The notes under the pieces: generated by a model | Databases searched by the model: none | What the model was told of the DNA's origin: nothing | The model's input: only the letters and a program-made list of their open reading frames with translations | Position numbers and translations under genes: made by a program | Shown here: positions 24,670 through 33,594 of the stretch, piece by piece | How the letters are laid out: each line of letters opens with the position of its first letter | Position numbering within the stretch: the stretch's first letter is position 1 | Assembly (NCBI GenBank): GCA_963969395.1 | Contig: OZ017796.1 | Coordinates: 5,086,501-5,150,500, forward strand | From: Pseudoscleropodium purum | Lineage: Eukaryota > Streptophyta > Bryopsida > Hypnales > Brachytheciaceae | DNA: 64,000 bases | Direction of reading: 5' to 3'

Positions 24670-24756
24670 AGAATTTGGAGTATTGTGAGATACCTCCAAA
24701 ACTACCATTGGGTCCGTCGGTAGTTCCTGAAGTACCTCACAATACCCCAACTTCTG
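24670..24756. mobile_element. Hairpin MITE, copy a
   Basis: A near-perfect inverted repeat: left arm TTGGAGTATTGTGAGATACC..., right arm ...GGTAGTTCCTGAAGTACCTC, meeting at a short GGTCCGTCGG-like centre. It lies in the intron between exons 24817-25127 and 23905-24469 of the fusion pseudogene. The same element recurs at 28056-28154 and 30135-30232, with a collapsed copy at 30333-30377. Confidence 0.7.
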
Positions 24757-26168
24757 GACTAAGCGTAAATTTAAAAAAATATTCTCCTAAAAATAATTTT
24801 CATTCCCATTGCTTACAAATTGTTTACAAAAAGAAAAATAATGATTGAGGCCTTGCAATAATATCAAGAAATGACTCGTTTCACAATCAAGTCAGATCCA
24901 TCAAAGTCGAAAAAGTTCTCTGATTTTTTAAAAGAATTCTAGCCCTTCAACATATGCTCAAATGTGTCAATCCAAATCTTCTGCCTTCAACCTTCAATGT
25001 ATTCTGGAAGAGTCTTTGGACGAAGAGGTGTTTTCATATTGATGCGGATGTTGTCTTTGTAAATCACATCCTCAAAAAACTCTATAGTAGCTTCTTTGAT
25101 CTATATGAGAAATACATTCAACTTGTACTTAGTGACATGAAGGCTACTCAACATTTTATAAATTCAAATGGAAGGCAACTTAGAAAATTCAAACTAGACA
25201 TATAAACCTCAAAATTTGAACTCAAAATCCATTGAATGAATTTACCCCCGCCCCCTTAACAAATTTGTTAAAAAATGGCCTAAATTTATCTTCCAAAATA
25301 GGCTTAATTGGGAAGTGCCTAGCTTTTCGTGAAGCATCTAAGTTATTCCACCACTTCAATAATTTAATCTTTTGGACGGTAGATACAATGTATGTTGCAA
25401 TGTTTTGCAATTTTTCAAGGGTTATTTCTGGAACCTCATTTTTGATCCAATGCTATTCCACCTAGAACAAATAATGTATAAATGCGAACTCCGAAATGCC
25501 ACATTCAATGCCTACAAAGAAAATTCTTCTTAGGTCTAAAAATTTACCTCCTCAAGAAAGCTTGGACCATGTATGGGACTTGCCACTACCAAGTACTTCC
25601 CCATTTTTGTTATCAACTTCTAGACCTTCTCATTAGCTCCACTTTGCATAGCATCCGCAATCCCTTGATCTGTCTTGTCCTCCAACGTTGTCATTTCATG
25701 GTACTTTTGTACCATGAGGTCTATTGTTTAGGCAATTTCTTACTACGACAAACCCAAAATATTAAAATTATTAAACGTTTCAAAGAAACATAACAAACAA
25801 TTATACTTTTTGAATTCAAAAAAATAAAAATTTTAATATTTCTTCAAAAACATGACTTGCTCAAAAAGTAATAGCTATAAAAACCTCAACTAGCATGGTA
25901 TACCAATGTTTCCTTTGATGGACACTACACCATCTCTTCTCCAATGGCCTAAGCATCTCTTCAAATTGTTCATAGGGAAGAAGCCCATATTTCTAAATTC
26001 AGTATAATTCATGCACCAAATTTGTTTTGACATGTGAGTCCTCTGTAGCTCTACAAGTCAATCAATTACACAATCAAATAAAAAAAATTTGGATTTTAAT
26101 ATCACTAACAATGTTAACTCATTATAAGCAAAGTCAGTGGACAAATTGAAAGAAACAAAGTAACTTAC

Positions 26169-26803
26169 TTGTTGATATCATGCATTGTTTGCATGATAAG
26201 TTCAATTTTCCCCTTTGTGTCCAACACTATGCAATCGATATTGTAGTGCCATCTTGGGTCAACTATATACTTCCGGTTAATGAGGTTCATCCAAGCAATG
26301 CATCAATGATTGCCGTCGCAAATAAAGAACTTCATGTTCTTTAGAAAACTCAGCTCTAACACTGACTGAAGATAGTCATTGAACTCATCATTTACTTTCT
26401 TCCACAATGAGTCCTACTTATTAATTTCATTTGTAGAAAAGTTGAAACTTTGGCTAGCCTCATTTATTGTTGAGACATAAAAAACTACTACCCCCTCTTG
26501 GTACCTGTGAGCAAACTCGTTCTCCAGTTTCTTAATGTCAAAAACAAGGGTAGGCCTTACCATCGGCATTGACACTAAGTGGCACAAAGGAATGCGCAAT
26601 CTTGAGTGCCTTTCAGGCCTCATCTTCAAATTCGCAATTGTTGCTATAGAGTCAAACTTTTGAAGTCAGTGCAATTCATCTTCCATCAACTCCTTCTCCT
26701 GATCCTTGTCATCTTTCCTAAGCATTGTAGGATCTCCAACCTCACCTTCAATCTCAGGTTGTTCACTCTCATCCATCCCCGATGTCTCTAGTGCATAAGC
26801 TGT
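26169..26803 (-). other. ParB/sulfiredoxin-like domain exon of the fusion pseudogene
   Basis: After an acceptor ending TTTCACACAG, the exon encodes an acidic lead (TSGMDESEQPEIEGE), then RPTLVFDIKKLENEF, LWKKVNDEFNDYL, and MKFFICDGNH followed by a TGA and CIAWMNLINRKY. The TGA would be CGA (Arg) before one C-to-T change at a CpG. That would give DGNHR, close to the D-G-x-H-R signature of ParB-like nuclease/CTPase and sulfiredoxin folds. It ends DPRWHYNIDCIVLDT...MHDINK before a consensus GTAAGT donor. Three stops in this exon: TGA, TAG, TGA. The fold call is motif-based. Confidence 0.6.
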
Positions 26804-28055
26804 CTGTGTGAAAGCAAGTGGTAACTCATCGGTTTGCACAAAAGAAATTCACTTCATAAGATATATCACCCACATACAATTACAGCATAAACGTTTTTCA
26901 AACAAGGTTTTCAATAAAAGAAAATTAAAAAAACATCCAATAAAAAAAATATAATGCATATGATTTCATAATTGAGGTCCATAATTGATTAGATACTTGT
27001 CCAAGAAAAATTGCAAAAGACAATTTGAAAACAAAAAAGCACCCACAATGTGGTAGTTTGATTCAATTTCAATCAATATCTATGCTACAATTTGAGTTTG
27101 AATTCAAGTGGATCAAAACAACTTCTTGCCTCCCAACAATCCCACTACATGCACAATCTAACAATTGAAACTAAAGACTAGAGATTAAAATAGAAGATTG
27201 CATCGAGGAAGTATACTTTGTACTAGAACTCTTAGGTGAGAACATAGGTTGCCTGCCTTTCCTCTATAGAAACAAAGGCAATTTATCTTTTCTCTATAAA
27301 AACAATGGTTACTTGACCTTTCTCTTCCTCTCATTACTAATGTGACTTTCATGTGGGACTTCAACATAGTCACACGCCCGGTCATATGCATCCAAAACAT
27401 TGCCAAAGCTTACCAAGTCTGTAGTGTCTTGGAGATCCGAGTCAATGATAAAATCCTCAACCACATTTCCCGGACTCAAATGACCTTCTATAAGAGCCAT
27501 TTACATAATGAAGAACAAAGTATTAGTCTTACAATTTGAAATTGAGGGCCTTTAAGTAAAAATTATGACATACTGCTTGGAATACCATTGCTACAAAATT
27601 AACCATAGAGTGCATATATTTGTAATCAATAGGATGAACAAACATGATCTAATTTTTACCTCATCTATATTTGTGGAAATGAAGTTTGGTGAGGTTTCTT
27701 CTATGTTAATACAATAGAAACTCTAAGTGCTTGAAGAAGCTTACAAGTCCTTGTATATAAGGTGTTTAGAAGGTTTGATTTCATCCAATACATATTAATC
27801 ATAACAAATTCAATATAAGTTTAAGTCTCTTTACACTACTTTGAATTAATAATTATACAATATAAAAATAAAAGTTCATTTGAAAATGATAAAAAAAACT
27901 TCTGATTACTTTACTAAACTCTGAACTAAACAAATTTATTTAAAAAAATACATATTCAATATGAAGTCTTCATTACTTAAAGAGAAATTCAAATTACAAT
28001 AGAGACATAAAATGTTTTTTGTACCTACTCTATACAAATGTAAGTATCTATATCA

Positions 28056-28154
28056 AAGACGGATTTTGGGAGTACTAGGAGGTACTCCTAAAACTACTAG
28101 CAAATCCGATGGTAGTTTGGGTGGTATCTTCCAGTACCCCCAAAATCGGTCTTC
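28056..28154. mobile_element. Hairpin MITE, copy b
   Basis: Ends AAGACGGATTTTGGGAGTACT and AGTACCCCCAAAATCGGTCTT are inverted repeats. The centre is CTAGCAAATCCGATGG. It is the same family as the copies at 24670 and 30135. It lies just upstream of the fusion pseudogene's first clear exon, or in its first intron if the exon at 30496-30648 belongs to it. Confidence 0.7.
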
Positions 28155-28360
28155 TTAACACAAAAGAGGTCAAATTTTTCCTTTCTTTTATTTGAAGTAT
28201 TAAACTCTTTAATTGGCAATTTTCAAGAGACTTACAATATTTTCGAGATATGAATAATGATTTGGATTAAAGATATTATTATTGTCACGTTCATGACTAT
28301 CCTACAAGGCATCATCTTCTATCCTTGTAGACTCAGTAATTGTAGCAGGAAGCTAAGGGG

Positions 28361-28699
28361 CACTTCACACATGGGCCGACCAAGTCGAGAGGCCGTGGGA
28401 GTTCATGGCCAAACTTTGGGCCAGAGTCCAAAGAAATGGGCAATAAATGGGCAATTTGATAGACTCTCGACCAAAGTTTGGATCGCCACTTTGTGGTGAC
28501 TCAAACTTTGGTTGAGAGTCCGTCGTGAGGCCATTGCTACGTAGGAGCTTGGACTTCCATGTAGGCACTTTAGAGGGAAATGGACTTTGGATTGTGCCAC
28601 CTTGTGTGAAGGGTTGAGAGGCCAAAGTCGGGGTTTTCTTAAATTTGATTGGTGGAGGCTGACGAATTCTCAACCTTGGACCCATGTGTGAAGCAACCG
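28361..28699. mobile_element. Foldback element with TTCACACATGGG ends
   Basis: The left end CTTCACACATGGGCC and the right end ACCCATGTGTGAAG are inverted. Inside, GACTCTCGACCAAAGTTTG (28462-28480) pairs with CAAACTTTGGTTGAGAGTC (28502-28520). Both strands show open frames of up to 125 codons because the sequence is self-complementary, so these are not genes. No convincing target duplication was found. Confidence 0.6.
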
Positions 28700-28742
28700 T
28701 AAGACCACTTGGGAACTTGACCCCAATACTTCTAGAGCACAC

Positions 28743-29860
28743 CTAACTTCTGCTCTAGCCATCCATAAGACACTACTTAACCGCACAAGTAAATGGAAAA
28801 GGTCTCATAAATCATCAAGTAGACAAAGCGTAGATTTCTTGAAATCAAACACTCTTGATTCAGTGTCTGGAACAATGTCTGGGAAGAACCGGCAGTTAGT
28901 TCATTGTTAGCCAGTGCTTTGGGGAAAATAACCGGTTGGAGTGTGAAAATGGAGGATGGAAAACTAGACAAAACATTAGTAGGATTGGCAACCTACTAGT
29001 GTGCAAAAATAAATGGGGGCTATTTAGCCACCATTTTCATGAAATTGTCGGATCTTAGTTGTTTGCAATTTAGAATTCAAAGCTAATACTTGGGTTACTA
29101 GAGGTGGGTATCTTCTTGGACAAGGTGGACACTACTTCTTCGTAAACTAACTTTCAAGTTGTATACAAAGATTGAGGCTTTATCTAGTATTTGAATCTTT
29201 CTTATTGTAGAGGTGGCTTAGTAGTAGAGCAAGAGTATTACATAGTTTTTGGAGTAATCATGAAGAAGTTGTCAAGTTTTTTGTAGGAGCTAAATTTTTT
29301 GAAAATGAAGAATTTCATTGATTCTTTGTGATATTACAAATTGATATATTTATTTATGCCTATCACTTAGAATTGCCATAGTTATCTAGTTGTATTTAGG
29401 GTTGTTTGGCACCATTACTAGTTGCTTGCTTACCACACTACAATCAGTGATGATGTTTGAGGGTTAATATCAAAGTTGGGTTTTGGCATCATCACAAATA
29501 ACATCAATGATATGCAAGTTTGACAAGTAATCTGTGCAAAACTTGCATATCAATATTCAAGCTATATTGAATCAAGTTATTGCATCAACCAAGAAATCTT
29601 GCTCATTGACATCAAGTTGCAAATACTTTGATCAATGAAGAATTGATAAATTTGAGACGTGAGAACAATACATACTTAAATGACAATCACAATAGTTTTG
29701 AACCTAATTGCCATGAAAAATAGAATATTTCCAACTTATATGGAGGATGTATTGCAACCTTTATAAATTTGAAGTTGAAGGAAATTGGCTTGAAGGAAAT
29801 TGGCCGGTGAGAATTTGATACTAGAGGAAATAAACCGGAAGATTTTGATAAGGAGAGGAT
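28743..29860. other. Intergenic, nothing recognised
   Basis: AT-rich with short frames only. No element ends or RNA genes identified. Confidence 0.45.
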
Positions 29861-29869
29861 TAATTGAGG

Positions 29870-30120
29870 TTATAGGGTTTGCTGCGTGCCGTTTGGGGAC
29901 TCGAGCTCGCGCAGAGGTGGTTGACTATGCGGCTGCAGCAAATGGCGTAGGATTCCTAAATCGTAGAGGTGGCTGCGCGTGGTGGCAGGCATACTTCTGG
30001 CAGGAGTGCGGGCGTATGGAAGAAGACAGCGACAACACTTGCAAAGGGAGCGTGAGGCGGCAAACCAGATGCAGCTCTGTGCGCGGTGGATTGGGCATGG
30101 CGATTGTCAATTTCCAAGTA
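29870..30120. other. CpG-rich patch of unknown function
   Basis: Unlike its flanks, this stretch keeps many CpG sites (CGTGCCGTTTGG, CTCGAGCTCGCGC). A 199-codon plus frame (29800-30399) spans it but also runs through two hairpin MITEs, so it is unlikely to be real. It could be an unmethylated promoter or transcribed region. No product is recognised on either strand. Confidence 0.3.
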
Positions 30121-30134
30121 AGGTTTCAAATTAG

Positions 30135-30232
30135 AGTTCGATTTTTTGGGATACTGCAAGATACCCCCAAAACTATCGTCGGGTCCGCCGGTAGTTTTGG
30201 GGATACCTCGCAGTACCCGAAAAATCGAACCC
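30135..30232. mobile_element. Hairpin MITE, copy c (best preserved)
   Basis: The left arm begins AGAGTTCGATTTTTTGGGATACTGC; the right arm ends GCAGTACCCGAAAAATCGAACC. The two pair with few mismatches around the centre TCGTCGGGTCCGCCGG. CpG sites are intact, so this copy is probably the youngest of the four. Confidence 0.75.
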
Positions 30233-30332
30233 TGTTCATGAACATTTCGTTTTTCAGCACCTTCAGACAAATGTGTAAACCGCGAATCGAGCAAGCTTCA
30301 TACCAGAGAAGATTTGGTTTAGGCTGGCAGAT

Positions 30333-30377
30333 CGTTTTCTGGGATACTGCAAGGTACCCCCAAAATCGACCTGGCTT
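30333..30377. mobile_element. Hairpin MITE, collapsed copy d
   Basis: Keeps only the outer ends of both arms (GTTTTCTGGGATACTGCAAG joined to GTACCCCCAAAATCGACC), with the middle of the hairpin lost. This is a typical internal deletion of a foldback. Confidence 0.6.
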
Positions 30378-30495
30378 TTCCAAGCGAGTTGTATTTTAAC
30401 TTTTATATTTGACTTATCCAAAGTTCACATAATCTCTTCTTGTAGAGTAAACTTATATTCGTTGAAATTGAACATACAAAGAATAGAAATCTTAC

Positions 30496-30648
30496 CTCTT
30501 CATTTTCGTCGTGGTGGTCATCTTCTACGAGTTGCTGTAGATCTTCCTTGACGCACTGTGAGTCGTCCTCGTCATTTAGAGATTCTTCCTCTGTGCACTC
30601 AACTAGCCGATCATTCCTCTTTCTCCTGCGCAGGTTTCGCGAAGGCAT
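30496..30648 (-). CDS. Candidate 5' exon, acidic protein with RRRKR motif
   Basis: From ATG 30648, 51 codons encode MPSRNLRRRKRNDR, then a stretch rich in Asp and Glu ending DDHHDENEE, directly followed by a consensus GTAAGA donor in phase 0. The basic cluster could be a nuclear localisation signal. It lies upstream of, and on the same strand as, the fusion pseudogene, and a phase-0 acceptor exists just before 27533. It may therefore be that gene's first exon behind a ~3 kb intron. Unlike the other exons, it has no stop codons. It could equally belong to an unrelated gene. Confidence 0.35.
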
Positions 30649-30749
30649 GTCCACCTACTGCGGCTGCGACTGTTGGAACTTCATGGTAAGCTTTAAATTT
30701 CAAGGTCTCGGAATCCAGTATGGCTGTTTTGATATCAAATTATAAAACT

Positions 30750-32390
30750 TAATTTAAACAAGTAATGGTTGATGTAATTTCTCTCTCCTTGGCTCTTGAT
30801 GGCATTCTCGATGTACTGTCTCACTCCTTTGCAATTTCTGAACTGTGTTTCCTTCTATCTATCGCCCGCTTTACGTAACGAGCTGTGTGTCTACAATTAT
30901 CAGATACAGGGTGAAGATGCGGAGAGAAAGAACTAAACGAGGAATTTTAAAACTCTGAATCACTGACTAACTCGTGAAATTAACTAGGCCTGGTCTGCGA
31001 AGTTCGGCTCACAAGAATTGCAATTTCAAGCTGCAGCTTGTATTCACGAATGTTACGGTGTTTATCTGAGGTACTAGAAACTCGGTTACATTAGTTTTTT
31101 AAAAATCCTCATGACTTCTGCTGACCTACTTTGCTTGTCGTCCTACTGTCGTGACTTGAAGTTAGCCAACCATGTCACTGAAAATGAGGAATTTACAATC
31201 TAGCTAAAGCCAGATGGATATCAAACAATGTATGAAACCAAAAGCTTTTATGTTTTAAACAGACTCAGAATGAGAGGAGAGAAGTCAATGCTTCAGTTAC
31301 TAAGCAACAACATATAAACCTCAAACTTGCTTCTTACAACAATCATCGCATTCAAAACAAAGGAACAGGGTACGGGATTTACTGACCTCCATGACGTGCG
31401 TTGGCAAGTGCGGCGCTGTGTTGTCCTTGCCCGCGGGACCGCCTGTGATCTTCTCCATCGAGCTCGTTTAAGTGAGTGAGATGATGCTCAGGAACAAAAC
31501 GAGTGAGATACAATTTAGTAGCTTCTGCCTTCCTTAGTCCTACAAGTCCAGCAAACGAGTTGCAAGATTTGTGGTTATAGGCAGTCCCACCGAAAGGGAA
31601 TGTTGGAGATAAGGGGTATGTGATCAGCAAAGAATTTTCTAAAGTTAGTAACCTCCCTTTCAAAATTAAAGTGGATATTTTGTGATTTGACATCATGCTT
31701 CTACATGCTATATAGATCATTCCTATCCGTCCATACTGCCATCTGAATATAGAGAACTTTAAGGATCACCATAACATGGGAAAGATTATGACAGAAGGTA
31801 GTAGTTGCTAAATTTGACTTTATACTTTCCATTCTTCAGGAGATTTGTTTAACCTGGTTGGTTGCTCCCTCTTGTTGGATGTATTATTTCTCCTTAGGTA
31901 ATTGGGGAGAGACTTCGGTTATTCATATTATCAAATACGATATGATACAGAGTAATTTGTTGGCTTAAATGATCTATATAGCATGGATGTAAAAGAACTT
32001 CATAGATTCATTGGTTGTTGGCTACCCTTTCATTGAAGAGCTCAAATGAACCCCAAAAGAACATTCATAATGTAACATCTTGCCTAAATGATATTGTGAG
32101 ATAAAAACAACACCATTAAACGGGAAAGTGTGTAAATAAATTTGCGGCAATTCTAAAAGTTCTATTGAAGAAGATAGAACATTGACCATGTTATATAAAA
32201 AAAAGTATAATATTGTACAAGTAGACAGGCCTTTCAAATGCAGTTGGGACCTTGGATATGGGATCCCTCCTTTTCATGGAGAGGGGAGGAATTATTGAAT
32301 GCAGCTAACTCTTACTTTAGATTTGGATAAGTACATGAATGTCAAATGCACTTGGTTATTTTTTGTAAAGGTTTTCTTTGTAGAATTTTG
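30750..32390. other. Intergenic, nothing firmly recognised
   Basis: Moderately CpG-retaining around 30750-31500. The 113-codon minus frame (31379-31720) has no recognised domain and no clear gene context. Confidence 0.4.
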
Positions 32391-32394
32391 CTTA

Positions 32395-32795
32395 TCTTGG
32401 ATCCAAGTGTAAAAGATTTATTTTGGGGGGATAATTGCTACAAGGGATTTTTTTTAAATGAACCTATAATGTGTATTTTTTTGGATTTATGTTTAGGGGA
32501 TTTGGTTCTTTGGATAGTTGTTACAAGGGATTCTTTTTTAAATGAACCAACAAGTTATATTTTTCTAGATTTGTGTGAAGGGATCCACATTGTAGATAAT
32601 TGCTACAAGAATTTATTTATTTTTTGTAAAATTAAAAGTTAAATTCTTTTGGAATCATGTGAAGGGATTCATTGTTGTGGATAATTGCTATAAGGGTTTT
32701 ATTTTAATGAACCTACATTCCTACAAGTTATATTTTTGGGGGTTCTTGTGAAGGGATTAATTGAAGACATTTGTAGATAATTAATAGAAGGTATT
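32395..32795. repeat. Degenerate tandem repeat, period ~80-95 bp
   Basis: The motif GATAATTGCTACAAGG recurs at 32430, 32513, 32595, 32680 and 32776 with variations. Blocks such as TTTTTAAATGAACC and GTGAAGGGATT lie between. About four to five diverged units. Non-coding. Confidence 0.65.
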
Positions 32796-32799
32796 CTTT

Positions 32800-33590
32800 T
32801 GGAATTTAAAAATTGGGTCCAACATTGAACTAAAAAATTAATCATTAATAGCTGAAAGATCAGATTGAAATACAATAATCCCAATAGTGAGATTGTTTGA
32901 TAGTAAAAATTTAACCTTTTAAATAAAAATGGAAAATAATTGAAAATTGCATTCCAAAAGTTTCAGAAATAAGTCTTATGAGTTATATTTTACCCTAAAC
33001 CAAGAACTCAAAATGCCCTAGAAAGTGAAAACAAGATTGTCCATAATTTTTTCATAAATAATCCAAATGGATTAAATCAAAGTTTCACATGTACTAAATA
33101 TTGTTGTTATCATACATAATATTTTGTTTATTTTACTTTTTGAAGTTTAGAATGTGGTACTTACATAGAAGGTAAGTCATCCTTAGAGAGGAACATATGT
33201 ACTTGGCAATTGCCAAGCACCTCATATATAAAACCATGGATGTTTACCATAGTCAAAACCCTATAATATACAATTTGTTTGTTTTTTCCTCATGGCAATT
33301 TTATGACTTCTACAAATTAATGAATGTGTAGTAAGCAAACAACTTTGAATGGAAAAGTATATAGGCAATTTTTATTTCTATGCCTATGTCTATGTCCCAC
33401 CAAGATTTTGTCCATGCCCTGCCTATGCCACATAGCAACTGCGTGACCTATTTTTTCCTTATAAAAAAGTCAACTATGTGTTGACTCTATCGGACAGGCG
33501 AGACCTCTACCAGATGGGCAAACCGGACATCCACCCACTATGACAACCCTGCCCATGGCAGGTTGATTCCTGTGTATTTGGTGGAGAATA
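32800..33590. other. Intergenic / decayed LINE 3' flank
   Basis: No gene. The lower end of the LINE may reach into 33470-33590, but I see no clear poly(A) tail or target duplication. Confidence 0.4.
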
Positions 33591-33594
33591 GACT

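Larger units (their letters stand above)
22284..27500 (-). pseudogene. 13-exon ParB-like / N4-N6 DNA methyltransferase-like fusion, pseudogene
   Basis: Exons inferred from GT/AG sites and frame: 27318-27500, 26169-26803, 25885-26050, 25548-25742, 25246-25461, 24817-25127, ~23905-24469, 23766-23833, ~23510-23660, 23307-23462, 22933-23212, 22624-22843, 22284-22535. Most junctions keep phase; the end of the 23905 exon and the donor near 23510 are uncertain. Translated, this gives about 1,100 residues: an acidic/basic N-terminus, a ParB/sulfiredoxin-like block with DGNH, a Lys-rich middle, a methyltransferase-like region and a CPKC tail. Roughly two dozen in-frame stops interrupt it, each reachable from CGA, CAG, CAA or TGG by one C-to-T or G-to-A change. 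One likely slip lies in a T run near 22645. Role inferred: nucleic-acid modification enzyme, now dead here. Domain calls rest on motifs seen by eye. Confidence 0.7.

Noticed and set aside
22284..27500. Idea that the many stops are repaired by RNA editing
   Set aside because: Large-scale U-to-C editing of stops is known from some plant organelles, but this locus has spliceosomal introns and nuclear transposons, so decay is the simpler explanation.
28365..28742. 125-codon minus frame
   Set aside because: It arises from a self-complementary foldback; both strands are open for the same reason.
29800..30399. 199-codon plus-strand open frame
   Set aside because: It runs through two hairpin MITEs, matches no domain and has no splice or promoter support.
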